Shown here in pieces: positions 1 to 7,732 of a stretch of DNA of 38,701 nucleotides. The notes under the pieces were generated by a model. The model saw only the letters and a program-made list of their open reading frames with translations. It made no database searches and was not told the origin of the DNA. Within the stretch, counting starts at the first letter, position 1; each line of letters begins with the position of its first letter. Source of the DNA: a virus. A program made the translations under genes and the position numbers. Where the stretch lies: the IMG/VR virus record IMGVR_UViG_3300010430_000208, positions 1 to 38,701 of that record, one strand, 5' to 3'.

Positions 1-89
1 ACTTCGAGCGTTGCGTTATCGGCGAATCCAGTCGCGTCGGACCAGTTGGCCGCAGCGAATGAGGTCGCCCCTTCGTTGAGAACTGCCAT
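1..89 (-). CDS. 5' fragment of beta-rich structural protein (duplicate of 38667 gene start)
   Basis: This is the amino-terminal part (MAVLNEGATS...) of the gene at 37840-38667, cut by the window edge because of the terminal repeat. The ATG at 89 is preceded by a strong AAGGAGG site nine bases upstream. It is not a separate gene; the circular map joins the gene at 102-431 directly to the full copy. Confidence 0.9.
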   Translation of the reverse strand, partial: MAVLNEGATSFAAANWSDATGFADNATLE

Positions 90-123
90 TATCTGGCCTC
101 CTTATTCGCTCCACGCCTTGAGC
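1..123. repeat. Direct terminal repeat, left copy
   Basis: The first 123 bases are identical to 38579-38701. The repeat contains the 5' end of the beta-rich protein gene (start codon at 89, minus strand), its AGGAGG ribosome site, and the last codons of the next gene. It sits inside coding sequence with no special structure, so an assembly overlap of a circular or circularly permuted molecule is likelier than a biological packaging end. Confidence 0.97.
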
Positions 124-431
124 GTCACGCGCGCCCTGGCGTTTGCCGTTCCTACCGTCGTCACCACCGCGCGAATCCACGAGGACCCGCGCACGTCGTG
201 GAGATTGCCCATTCCGTCAGCCGAGAGCGTTTCCGCCGCGTCCATCGCAAAGTATTCCACGCCGTCCAGAGACCGCTCGAGCGTGACCACCGCGGACCCG
301 TAGCTCTCGGCGGTCAGTACCATCTGCCAGCTCGCCGTGTGCGCGGAGTCCACGTTCAGGACTATCTCGTTCCCGGGCGTGTCGAGCTTCAGCCCCTCGA
401 GCGGTGTTTCTGTCGTGATCGGCGTGCCCAT
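102..431 (-). CDS. Hypothetical virion-associated protein, 109 aa
   Basis: I do not recognise a family. The protein is rich in beta-forming residues (Val, Thr, Ser) with an even charge pattern and no membrane segment, like small tail-tip or baseplate accessory proteins. It follows the 433-753 gene by one base and its stop codon lies just before the ribosome site of the next gene, so it is co-translated with the tail genes. Position between a C1q-like receptor-binding candidate and the beta-solenoid protein suggests a minor tail component; this is inference from order only. Confidence 0.75.
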   Translation of the reverse strand: MGTPITTETPLEGLKLDTPGNEIVLNVDSAHTASWQMVLTAESYGSAVVTLERSLDGVEYFAMDAAETLSADGMGNLHDVRGSSWIRAVVTTVGTANARARVTLKAWSE

Positions 432-432
432 A

Positions 433-753
433 TCAGGTTCTCACAATCTCGCTTCCGTCCTCGTTCCTGTCGGTGTCCCAGCCCCAGTCAAAGACGTGGA
501 TCTCGCCGACGCTGCCCCGGAGCAGCTTCACCGTGCCGAGGTACTGGAGACCGTCCGGGACGGATACGCCGTCCGTCTCGGCCATGAACAGGTAGCGGGT
601 CTCGTCCGCGCCCGGGCCGTTCGAGTAGAGCGCGATCCGGCCCGCCGGCCCCGTGTCAACCTCGGTCATCCCCGTGATCCAGCCACCCCTGGGCATGGAG
701 ACAGTGCGGACACCCTCGGAGACTGTGACGATGTGTTCCTTGACCTGTGCCAT
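433..753 (-). CDS. Hypothetical tail-region protein, 106 aa
   Basis: The ATG at 753 overlaps the TGA of the upstream gene by one base (TGATG), which decides this start over an upstream alternative codon at 768. The product (MAQVKEHIVT...) is beta-rich, ends with a basic tail and resembles no family I can name. Its sequence has the alternating pattern of small jelly-roll-like or immunoglobulin-like virion proteins. Tight coupling to the C1q-like protein upstream suggests a joint role at the tail tip. Confidence 0.75.
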   Translation of the reverse strand: MAQVKEHIVTVSEGVRTVSMPRGGWITGMTEVDTGPAGRIALYSNGPGADETRYLFMAETDGVSVPDGLQYLGTVKLLRGSVGEIHVFDWGWDTDRNEDGSEIVRT

Positions 754-1412
754 CAGTCGATGTTCCATCCCGAGATTGAGCAGGCGCCCGCAGCGCCCCG
801 CGTTGTGACGGACCCGCCGCCGTTGTGGAAGATCCGAAAGTCAACCGTATCTGTGGCTACGAGCGGGATCACGCCCACCCCCACGACCGCGTGCTCCTTC
901 GTGTTGCCGGCGCTGTGTCTCAGGCCCCGGATGTAGAGCGCCCCGTTCTTGTACCAAGCCCCCACCATGTCCACGGCGTTGATGATGCCAGCGATCTCCA
1001 CCGAGGTCTGGAAGTGGTAGTTGCCGTCCCCGCCGGTCGGGCAGGTGAAGACCCCCGCGCTGAACGCCGAGTCCGAGTCCACGATCTCCGAGTTGAACGG
1101 CGTCCCGTTGAGCGCCGTCCACGCGCCATTGGTCAGCGATTGCGTGGAGGTGTTCGAGAGCCGGGCCGCGAACCGTGTGGTGAACGGCTTGCGCTGGCCC
1201 GAGGGGATCAGGTTCATCGTCCCAGACTCGTCCGGGTGGATGATCGTCCGGTTAGCGGTCAGGGCACTCATATCAAACGTGTGCTGGCCCGTCACGCCAT
1301 TCTTGTGGGCGATTGACCGGAACCCTTGCGCCGCGGTCCAGTCGCCAACCACTGAATACCGGGCGTAATCCTCGCCCGATTGGACTAGTGTGTCCGAGCG
1401 TATCAGTGTCAT
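753..1412 (-). CDS. C1q/TNF-like trimeric receptor-binding or tail fibre protein
   Basis: The 219-residue protein has an amino-terminal portion of about 75 residues that may attach to the tail, followed by a segment that reads like a C1q-like jelly roll: a conserved Asn-x-Thr strand, then FNSEIVDSDSAF, then the hallmark FTCPTGGDGNYHF, then repeated beta strands to the end. C1q-like domains in phages form trimeric receptor-binding heads. The gene starts inside the stop of the upstream gene (ATGA overlap at 1409-1412) and its own stop overlaps the next start. Fold assignment is by pattern, so the exact receptor role is inferred. Confidence 0.6.
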   Translation of the reverse strand: MTLIRSDTLVQSGEDYARYSVVGDWTAAQGFRSIAHKNGVTGQHTFDMSALTANRTIIHPDESGTMNLIPSGQRKPFTTRFAARLSNTSTQSLTNGAWTALNGTPFNSEIVDSDSAFSAGVFTCPTGGDGNYHFQTSVEIAGIINAVDMVGAWYKNGALYIRGLRHSAGNTKEHAVVGVGVIPLVATDTVDFRIFHNGGGSVTTRGAAGACSISGWNID

Positions 1413-1762
1413 GGCGCACCCCCCAGATCCTCACACCGCGCGAAGTACGGGAGCTCTCGGGGCGCGATGATGTACGAGGTCTCTGTGCCTGGCCCCAGCG
1501 CCGTCCTGATGTCCACGATCGTCCCGACCGCGAACGGGAAGGTCCAGAACTCGTCCGTGGTGCCGGGAACCACGTCGGGCCACCGCACGTTCGGCTGGGG
1601 CGCTACCGCCGAGAACACGGTCAGCCCCTCCCCGTCCATCACCTGGATGTCGTAGTTGATCTTGGACGCCTGCGCCGCGGTGGTCACGTCGGAGTCCACC
1701 AGCCCCGTCTGCTCAACGTACCGCTTGATCACGATCCCGGTGTCTGTGCGGAACGTCGTCAT
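1409..1762 (-). CDS. Hypothetical tail protein, 117 aa
   Basis: The start MTTFRTDTGI at 1762 overlaps the TGA of the upstream gene, so the longer possible start at 1789 is rejected. The protein is soluble, of mixed strand content, with three closely spaced aromatic residues (DEFWTFPF) near the middle. No family recognised. It lies between a large tail-tip protein and the C1q-like fibre and overlaps the latter by four bases, so it may be a fibre connector. Confidence 0.72.
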   Translation of the reverse strand: MTTFRTDTGIVIKRYVEQTGLVDSDVTTAAQASKINYDIQVMDGEGLTVFSAVAPQPNVRWPDVVPGTTDEFWTFPFAVGTIVDIRTALGPGTETSYIIAPRELPYFARCEDLGGAP

Positions 1763-2685
1763 CACACCACCCCCGGAAGCGTCTGCCACCCGTTGAAGTC
1801 GGGGGTGTAGGTGAGGGGGAACCGGATCGCCGGCAGGTTCTCGATGTCGTCGGGGTCGGGGACCGTCTGGACAAACGTGAACGGGGGCCTGACGTACTCC
1901 TCGCCGCCCTGCTCGATGAAGGGGACGCGGATCTGGTCGTCACCCACCCAGAGCGGGCCGGAGCCGTAGTTGCCCTGTGTCGGCGCCGCGATGCCGCTGG
2001 CGGCCACGAACCCCCAGGGCAGGAGGAACGAGCCCGTGTCCTGCTCCCAGGAGTACCGGATCTGCCATCTCGGGTCATCGCCCGGCTCTGCCGACCCCTG
2101 GGTCCGCTGGTCCACGTTCTGGGGGCTGAACCCGTAGAGCCCGCCCTGGATCTGGTGGAGTTTGTTGGTCTGGGCCGCGATCGCCGCGAACTGCGGGAGC
2201 GAGGTGGGGATGCCAGAGACCGAGAAGGCCGCGTTCGAGGTGAGTACCTGGAGCGGGCGGATCTCGTTCACGCTCACAACGTGCGGGGTCCAGACCATCT
2301 TCTCGACGGGCGGGTCGTTGCCAAACGCCGGCAGCGTCTTCTTGACCCGCTTTAGCACCGGGATCGGCTGGCTGATCGGCTGGTAGCGGATCGACCAGGA
2401 GAACTGGCCCTCGATGATCGGAGGGTCCGACTGTTCCGGCGCTCCAAATCTCCCGTCATTCGAGTAGAGCACGTCCACGAACGAGTTGCCGTCAGGCGCG
2501 GCCCGGGCCGTCAGGGCATCCACGATCTGGCCGGGCTCGCTCGGGTGTGAGTCGCCACGATTGGGCAGATCGGTGTCCTGGAGCGCCGACTGCCGGGGCT
2601 GATTGACGTAGTAGACCTCGCGCGAGGCCCCGCCGCCGTCCTGCTCGAGCGTCTGACCCTCGAAGTGGAGCCGGGTAGCGGTCAA
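1762..2685 (-). CDS. Tail-tip/distal-tail type structural protein, 307 aa
   Basis: Directly follows the tape measure gene, where siphoviruses normally encode distal tail and tail-tip proteins. The most upstream in-frame start is TTG at 2685, overlapping the tape measure stop (TTGA), which suggests coupled initiation. The protein has no membrane segment and is rich in Pro, Gly and aromatic residues, with mixed beta character. I see no diagnostic Dit or Tal motif, so the name rests on position. Confidence 0.6.
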   Translation of the reverse strand: MTATRLHFEGQTLEQDGGGASREVYYVNQPRQSALQDTDLPNRGDSHPSEPGQIVDALTARAAPDGNSFVDVLYSNDGRFGAPEQSDPPIIEGQFSWSIRYQPISQPIPVLKRVKKTLPAFGNDPPVEKMVWTPHVVSVNEIRPLQVLTSNAAFSVSGIPTSLPQFAAIAAQTNKLHQIQGGLYGFSPQNVDQRTQGSAEPGDDPRWQIRYSWEQDTGSFLLPWGFVAASGIAAPTQGNYGSGPLWVGDDQIRVPFIEQGGEEYVRPPFTFVQTVPDPDDIENLPAIRFPLTYTPDFNGWQTLPGVV

Positions 2686-3749
2686 GGCGTCACCTGCCCA
2701 GACCCCTGCATCGGGACAACGGGCAGGTTGGACCGGATGTCTATGAGCTCGGCGATGATGCCCGCGCTGCTCCCGCCGGTGGAACCAAAGAGCCCGCCCT
2801 GCTCGTCACGGATCGCCCGGAGTGCGTCGATCATGGATTCCTGAAATGCACGGGCCTGGGCGTCGAGGGCTCGGCCTCGCTCGTCAGTAACCCTCTGGAT
2901 GGCATCGAGTTCGCGTTGTAGTGTTTCCTCTACCCGCCTCTTCTCTCGCTTCAGCTCGTCCTCGGTGAACTGGAGCCCAAGTTCTTGACGCCGCTTCGCC
3001 AACCTCTCCAGTTCCTCTAGGGCCTTCTCCGCGTTCTCTTTGGCTATCTCCCGCTCGGTCATCCCGGCGCGTCTGGCCGCGTTCTCCCGCGCTTCGAGTA
3101 GCGCCCGAAGGGCCACAAAGTCGGCGTCCCCCTGCCTTTTCCTGTCGGCGTTGTTGAGCCTGTCCCTCTGCCTTCGGAGTTCCCCGTCAAGCTGCGAGAG
3201 CTTGTCAAACTCGTCTTCCAACTCTCTGAGCCGTTCAGATGCACTCTTGCCGATTCCGGTTTCGCCAATGGTCAGAATCGGGTTATTCTGGTTCTCCCGA
3301 AGGAACTCAATCCTCTTCTGTAGGGCCTGCAACGCCGCCTCGGTTGCCCTGATGTTCTCCTCGATATTGACCACCGACTTGTCAAGACCGTCCGCCAGTT
3401 TGTCGGTGTCGCTTCTTGCGTCTTTGAGGCTCTTTGCAAGCGCCACCACACCGGCGGTAGCCAGTGCAACAAGACCTACGATCGCCGTGAATGCACCAAC
3501 GAGGGCGGTGGCAGCGCCGACCGCTCCACTGATCGCGCCAGAGAACTTCCGGGCCCCAGCCGTGGACCCGTCGATCTTGCTGCCAACATCCTCGAACGCC
3601 CCGCCCGCCTTCTTGCCCGCGGCCTCGGCGTCGGTCCCGAACTGGTTGACATCGGATCGCGCCTCGTCCAGCCCCCGCTTGAGCTGTGAGGTGTCCGCGG
3701 TAACGTCTACCCGCGCCTCGCCGACCTTTGATCCGCGGCCCTTTGGCAT
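2682..3749 (-). CDS. Tape measure protein (short)
   Basis: The amino end (ARVDVTADTSQLKRGLDEAR, residues 12-31) is the usual tape measure start. A hydrophobic Gly/Ala-rich segment follows at about residues 71-107, then a long Arg/Glu-rich coiled coil to about residue 320. This is the pattern of a siphovirus tape measure, which sets tail length and helps DNA entry. At 355 residues it is much shorter than most (usually 600-2000), which would predict a tail of only about 50 nm on the common rule of roughly 0.15 nm per residue. It sits directly after the tail tube gene; I do not see the frameshifted chaperone pair that often lies between. Confidence 0.85.
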   Translation of the reverse strand: MPKGRGSKVGEARVDVTADTSQLKRGLDEARSDVNQFGTDAEAAGKKAGGAFEDVGSKIDGSTAGARKFSGAISGAVGAATALVGAFTAIVGLVALATAGVVALAKSLKDARSDTDKLADGLDKSVVNIEENIRATEAALQALQKRIEFLRENQNNPILTIGETGIGKSASERLRELEDEFDKLSQLDGELRRQRDRLNNADRKRQGDADFVALRALLEARENAARRAGMTEREIAKENAEKALEELERLAKRRQELGLQFTEDELKREKRRVEETLQRELDAIQRVTDERGRALDAQARAFQESMIDALRAIRDEQGGLFGSTGGSSAGIIAELIDIRSNLPVVPMQGSGQVTP

Positions 3750-3759
3750 CAGATACCCC

Positions 3760-4563
3760 CTACGCCAGCGTCAGCGCGCCCGTGCCCTGCAGCTGGCCCG
3801 AGACCGCGATCGGCTGGCCCAGGTTGCAGGTGATCGACAACTGACTCAGGAAGCAGCTACCCGTGTGTGTCTTTGACCCGCCGACCGTGAACACCACCGT
3901 TCCCGCGTCGGCCCTGGCGACCGCCCCGGCGGGGAGCACGTTCGAGGACCCCACCACCGTCAGGTCGCCCGAGCCCGCAAAGTTGTACGGGATTCGGTTC
4001 GTGTCGCTCGATTCCACGTTGACACTCAGCGCCGACTGGTTGGCGATGATGTTGCCGGTGAACTCGTTGTCCGTCGCCCCCTCCTCGGTCAGCTTGAGCG
4101 TCGCCGCCGCCGCCGCGATCGCCGAGGGCAGAACCACGTCGGTGGTATCGGACACGCCCGCGTCGAAGGTCCCGCCCCAGGTGAGCAGACCAGCCGCGAA
4201 CGTGTTCCACGCCGGGGCAGAGGCCGCCATCTCCGTCGTGTTGACCACCGCATACCCCATATTGAGGCTCCATCCCTTGAGGTGGAGCGGGGTGATCGTT
4301 GAGTGGGTGACGTTCCCCTCGTACCCCGTCTGCGGCGCCGCCTTCGGGAACCGGCCCTGGAAAGACACGGACCAGGACGGGATACCCACGAACTGAGAGG
4401 CCGAGACCGGGGGGGTTGCCGCGAAGGCCGTGCCCCCGAACGCCGGCGCGTCGGTGGTCAGCGTGAACTGATACCCACCGACCCCGCCCGTATCGAACAG
4501 GTGTTCCAGTTGCGTCCCGGAACTGACCGAGATGTCGCCGTCAATGCCAAGTGAGACTGCCAT
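3760..4563 (-). CDS. Major tail (tube) protein
   Basis: A 267-residue beta-rich protein with the order expected for siphovirus tail tubes: after the tail terminator and before the tape measure. It opens with MAVSLGIDGDISVSSGTQ and has a strand-rich body, a two-Cys late segment (GSCFLSQLSITCNLG) and a final strand typical of tube subunits. Many copies would polymerise around the tape measure. Family membership is inferred from position, size and composition rather than from a single motif. Confidence 0.75.
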   Translation of the reverse strand: MAVSLGIDGDISVSSGTQLEHLFDTGGVGGYQFTLTTDAPAFGGTAFAATPPVSASQFVGIPSWSVSFQGRFPKAAPQTGYEGNVTHSTITPLHLKGWSLNMGYAVVNTTEMAASAPAWNTFAAGLLTWGGTFDAGVSDTTDVVLPSAIAAAAATLKLTEEGATDNEFTGNIIANQSALSVNVESSDTNRIPYNFAGSGDLTVVGSSNVLPAGAVARADAGTVVFTVGGSKTHTGSCFLSQLSITCNLGQPIAVSGQLQGTGALTLA

Positions 4564-4567
4564 CGGG

Positions 4568-5005
4568 TCAGCCCTCCGTTACCAGTACCTCGTACGTCTC
4601 GACGTAGGACCACACGTCCAGGTCGTGGGCCGTTCGCCCCCTGAGCCTCCGAACCGTCGAGGCCGTGTTGGCGCCCGCCAGCGTCGGCGTCCACCGATGC
4701 AGGAGCGCGAATATCTGGTCAAGCACCGCCCTCGCCGGCGCGTTCCCGTTCTCGTGGGCGTCGTAGACAACTACCTCATACGTCGCCGTGGCAATGTTCT
4801 CGGTGAAGGTGTCGTCCTGCTCATACTCCGCGTACTCAAAGACCACCCACGGGAGGACCCCATCGCCCCGCTTGGTATTGGGGTCGCCCGCCCCCCCGTA
4901 GATGGCCGGGTTCCCACCCACGTCCTGGACCAGCGCGATCAGCGTCACGTCCGTCGAGAGTCGGGTGTAGAGCGCCGCGTCCAGATCGGCGAGGTTCAGG
5001 CTCAT
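4568..5005 (-). CDS. Tail terminator protein (DUF3168-like)
   Basis: At 145 residues, with an amino-terminal helix (LADLDAALYTRLSTD), a central PWVVFEYAEYEQDDTF strand and a YEVVVYDAHENG strand followed by a helix LDQIFALLHRW. This is the layout of DUF3168/gpU-like terminators that cap the tube and join it to the head. It lies between the gp10-like protein and the tail tube, overlapping the upstream gene by four bases (ATGA). Confidence 0.75.
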   Translation of the reverse strand: MSLNLADLDAALYTRLSTDVTLIALVQDVGGNPAIYGGAGDPNTKRGDGVLPWVVFEYAEYEQDDTFTENIATATYEVVVYDAHENGNAPARAVLDQIFALLHRWTPTLAGANTASTVRRLRGRTAHDLDVWSYVETYEVLVTEG

Positions 5006-5433
5006 CGGCTGCCCCTCGCCAGGGCCCGCGCCATCCCCTTCGCAAACTCCTTCTGGGCCCGGCTCTTGAGACGGTGGGCCGCGACCTTGAGGTAGGGCCG
5101 CGCCGCCATCCTGGACGTTCCCTCCTCGAGGAACCGCCCGTACCGCACGTTGGTCCCGAACCCAGCCCGGAGACGCCCGAGCCGGTCCCAGGTCAGCGAG
5201 CCCCGGAGCCTGTTGGTCCGCACGCCCGGCGGCTGGCCCGGCGCGGACGGGGTGTAGACAAGCCGGCCCGTAGGCCCGGGGACAGCCGTAGCGCCCGAAC
5301 CCGGCATCGACTGAGCCGCCAGGTCGGCGCCCAGCGCCGCCACCCGACCCAAGCCCGCCTCCGCGGCCTTCTCGGCCCGCTCAGTGAACTCCTCGCCCTT
5401 CCACTCGGTCTCTACGTTCACAGTAATGGTCAT
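5002..5433 (-). CDS. HK97 gp10-like neck/tail completion protein
   Basis: Recognised by the YGRFLEEGTSRMAARPYL motif (about residues 97-114), which matches the HK97-gp10 family signature of an E-x-G-T-S segment followed by a PF/PYL strand. The family is a component of the head-tail neck. A Gly/Pro loop in the first half and a basic carboxy end are normal for it. It is flanked by head closure and tail terminator genes and overlaps both (ATGA junctions). Confidence 0.85.
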   Translation of the reverse strand: MTITVNVETEWKGEEFTERAEKAAEAGLGRVAALGADLAAQSMPGSGATAVPGPTGRLVYTPSAPGQPPGVRTNRLRGSLTWDRLGRLRAGFGTNVRYGRFLEEGTSRMAARPYLKVAAHRLKSRAQKEFAKGMARALARGSR

Positions 5434-5786
5434 CGGCTGGCCACCTCAAGCGGGGCCTTCTGCAACAGCCCCCGCCCGCCCTGGTCCTGCCCCTCACCCA
5501 TCACCCGGTAGACAACACCCCCAACCGTCACCGTCCAGTTCTTCTGGAGCGTCAGCGCCGTCCCGTCGTCCAGGAACATCGGGCAGTAGAAGTCAAACGA
5601 GGTCGTCCCCGTCTCCTTGCCCCAGACCAGCGCGTCCGCCGAGCTCATCGCCTGGATCGTGCAGCGGACCCCTGAGTACGCCGTCGAGTCCGCCGGCGAG
5701 GGGTTGCCCGTGGCGCTGATGGCGATCGTCTTGGTCGTGATCGTCGCCTCCGCGTTGAAGATGCCGCTGTCGAATACCTGGGTCAC
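5430..5786 (-). CDS. Head closure (stopper) protein
   Basis: A GTG start at 5786 overlaps the upstream TGA (GTGA) and gives 118 residues, the usual size of head-closure proteins. A longer reading to 5867 would be embedded in the connector gene and has non-coding composition. The product is beta-rich with a TVTVGGVVYRVMGEGQDQGG segment near the end, as in SPP1 gp16-type stoppers, where a strand pair around a Gly-rich turn seals the portal. Assignment is by position and size. Confidence 0.6.
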   Translation of the reverse strand: MTQVFDSGIFNAEATITTKTIAISATGNPSPADSTAYSGVRCTIQAMSSADALVWGKETGTTSFDFYCPMFLDDGTALTLQKNWTVTVGGVVYRVMGEGQDQGGRGLLQKAPLEVASR

Positions 5787-6409
5787 AGCGCGCCACTCCC
5801 CAGCCGGAACGGCCCGAAGTGCTCCTCCATGAGACCCTCGAGGGCGTCGAGGCCCCCCCGAGTCCACGAGTAGGAGCCCATGCTCTCGGATGACAGGGAC
5901 AGGTCCTGACCCCGCTGGGGCAGGAGCGCGTCCAGCATCCGGTAGTACGCCAGCTTCAGGTCGTCAGGGATCGTCGCCCAGCCGCCCTGGTAGACCACCA
6001 CGACGTTCTGATGGCCACGGGGGAATCGGACCCCTGAGAGGTTCCCGATCGTCTCATACGAGCCGTAGGCGTCCGTGGTGATCCGTGACGGGTCGCTCAC
6101 CGGGAGCCGGTGGAGCCAGCCGTTCAGCGTGTTCACCCGGTAGGTGGTCGAGTCCAGCGCCGTCGAGTTGCCCGAGTCGTCCAGGGTGGACACCGAGGTC
6201 AGCGTCCCGATCGGGGGCGACCGGAGCTGGATCAGTTGCGAGTCGTCCCCGTCGTAGGTCTCGGTCAGGGTCGCCTGCTCGAACGTCCGATTCGTGTACC
6301 GCTCGGCCTTGGCCGTGAGCTCGGCAATCAGGTTCGTGATGACCGTATCGAGGTCCGAGCCGGTGATCCCGGCGTAGGTCTTGTACTCGGTGTTGGTGAT
6401 GACGGCCAT
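5783..6409 (-). CDS. Head-tail connector (HK97 gp6-like)
   Basis: At 208 residues: an amino-terminal helical unit (TNTEYKTYAGITGSDLDTVI..., then LIAELTAKAERYTNRTF), the signature of gp6-like connectors in which short helices bind the portal ring, followed by a strand region and a VVVVYQGGWATIPDDLKLA segment that is highly typical of the family. It forms a ring under the portal. It starts after an AGGTG site and overlaps the closure gene downstream. Confidence 0.85.
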   Translation of the reverse strand: MAVITNTEYKTYAGITGSDLDTVITNLIAELTAKAERYTNRTFEQATLTETYDGDDSQLIQLRSPPIGTLTSVSTLDDSGNSTALDSTTYRVNTLNGWLHRLPVSDPSRITTDAYGSYETIGNLSGVRFPRGHQNVVVVYQGGWATIPDDLKLAYYRMLDALLPQRGQDLSLSSESMGSYSWTRGGLDALEGLMEEHFGPFRLGSGAL

Positions 6410-6418
6410 GAACGCACC

Positions 6419-6988
6419 TCAGATCGCCAGGATGTCGCACTGAATCGAGCCCGAGCCGCCGATCGTCGCTGCCGCGGTCTGAACCAGCACCGCCACCCAC
6501 TCCGCGCCCATCAGGTCCAGGGGCGTCAGCGTCGGCGGGTCCGAGTACGAGGTCGTCCCGTCGTCGATGTCGTGGGTGTGGTCCAGCGTGAACGTGAGCC
6601 CGCCCACCGCGTCGTCGTTGTCCGCGTTGTCGAGCCGCATGAAGTACGCATAGTTGGCGTCCGTGGGGGTGACGCTGAACCCGGACGCGATGTCTCGCGC
6701 CGCGTCCCCGTTCGGTGTCCATGCCCCGTACACCCGAACAACCGGCGCGGTGCCGATCGACGTGACCGTTGTGGCGTACCGCATCCGTAGCAGGAGGCTC
6801 GAGGCCGCTCTGCCGACCTGGACCCAGTGGACGCTCGAGTCGTCCACGGACTGCGGGTTCTGAAAGTCCGCGGTGACGTGTGCCACCGTCAGATCGGAGT
6901 TCGCCGTCACCCAGGACCCCTTGGCCGAGACCATCGTGGTCGAATCGGTGATGCCCGGGTTCACCGCCCTGTTCTCACCCAGCGCCAT
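6419..6988 (-). CDS. Hypothetical virion protein, 189 aa
   Basis: Beta-rich soluble protein lying between the capsid and connector genes, overlapping the small upstream gene by 14 bases with an AAGGCGG ribosome site. It contains an acidic stretch (RLDNADNDDAVGG, LDHTHDIDD) and ends in a hydrophobic strand. Such proteins in this position are often head fibres or decoration proteins, but I see no family motif. Confidence 0.7.
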   Translation of the reverse strand: MALGENRAVNPGITDSTTMVSAKGSWVTANSDLTVAHVTADFQNPQSVDDSSVHWVQVGRAASSLLLRMRYATTVTSIGTAPVVRVYGAWTPNGDAARDIASGFSVTPTDANYAYFMRLDNADNDDAVGGLTFTLDHTHDIDDGTTSYSDPPTLTPLDLMGAEWVAVLVQTAAATIGGSGSIQCDILAI

Positions 6989-7190
6989 TGGTCACCGCCT
7001 TGTTCTGGACCTTGGGCCCCTTGATCATCTTGGCCTTGGGCGTCACGTCCTTGGCGCGGCCACCCGTGACCAGGGCGTCGCAGACGCCGTATCCGATGTC
7101 GCCTGAGTCGAGTTTGTCGCCCGAGTTGTGGCCAGACCAGGGCTCGAGCAACTGGACGATCATGTGCGGGTTCTCTGTCGCGGTTGTCAT
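6975..7190 (-). CDS. Hypothetical small protein, 71 aa
   Basis: Starts after an excellent AGGAGGT site. Its layout, with a central GDKLDSG followed by DALVTGGRAK and then a Lys-rich tail, resembles the small head-region proteins that commonly follow the major capsid gene in phages, but no function is known to me. The carboxy end overlaps the next start. Confidence 0.7.
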   Translation of the reverse strand: MTTATENPHMIVQLLEPWSGHNSGDKLDSGDIGYGVCDALVTGGRAKDVTPKAKMIKGPKVQNKAVTNGAG

Positions 7191-7260
7191 CGCGTGACCT
7201 CCTCTGAGTTGGGAAAACCCGACGCCCGCGGTAGCAGGCGCCGGGGGAGGAAGAGAGAGA

Positions 7261-7719
7261 TCAGACGATGGCCTCGTTGGTCAGGCCGCGCTCAGCTGCG
7301 GTCGTCGGCGCTTCCTTGCCCCTGGAGAGGATGCAGAAGGCCGTAACGAACGCACCCGCCGTGCCGTCTCCGACCAGGCACTCGAGCAGGAGGTGGCGCT
7401 TCCGCCCTCTCAGGTCGATGTGGCAGACCCAGAAACCGTTGTCCTCGTCAGCCGCAGCCGCAGCGCCGAAGTCGGCGCCCGTGATCGCGGTGAAGTCGGA
7501 ATCGTCGGCCCCAGACGCCACGCTGTCGCCCTCGTACACCGAAGACGTGACAGCGATGTCCGTTGCCCCGATGTGCAGGTAGACGCTCGCGTAGTCGTAT
7601 CCGTTGGTGTCCACCGACACGGGGTTCGCGTCGCCGCGCGCCCCGACCGGATCGTCGTTGTCCACGATCGCCGCGGGGGCGACCATCTGGGCGATCTTCG
7701 TGTTTTGCATGTGAATCAT
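7261..7719 (-). CDS. Capsid decoration-like protein, 152 aa
   Basis: Directly downstream of the major capsid gene (14 bases) with a near-consensus AAAGGAGG site seven bases before the ATG at 7719; a second ATG nine bases later has no better site. The protein has a short amino-terminal extension and a jelly-roll-like body (SVDTNGYDYASVYLHIG, then LRGRKRHLLLECLVGDG), a pattern seen in head decoration or auxiliary capsid proteins. Role inferred from position. Confidence 0.65.
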   Translation of the reverse strand: MIHMQNTKIAQMVAPAAIVDNDDPVGARGDANPVSVDTNGYDYASVYLHIGATDIAVTSSVYEGDSVASGADDSDFTAITGADFGAAAAADEDNGFWVCHIDLRGRKRHLLLECLVGDGTAGAFVTAFCILSRGKEAPTTAAERGLTNEAIV

Positions 7720-7732
7720 TGATGACCCTCCT

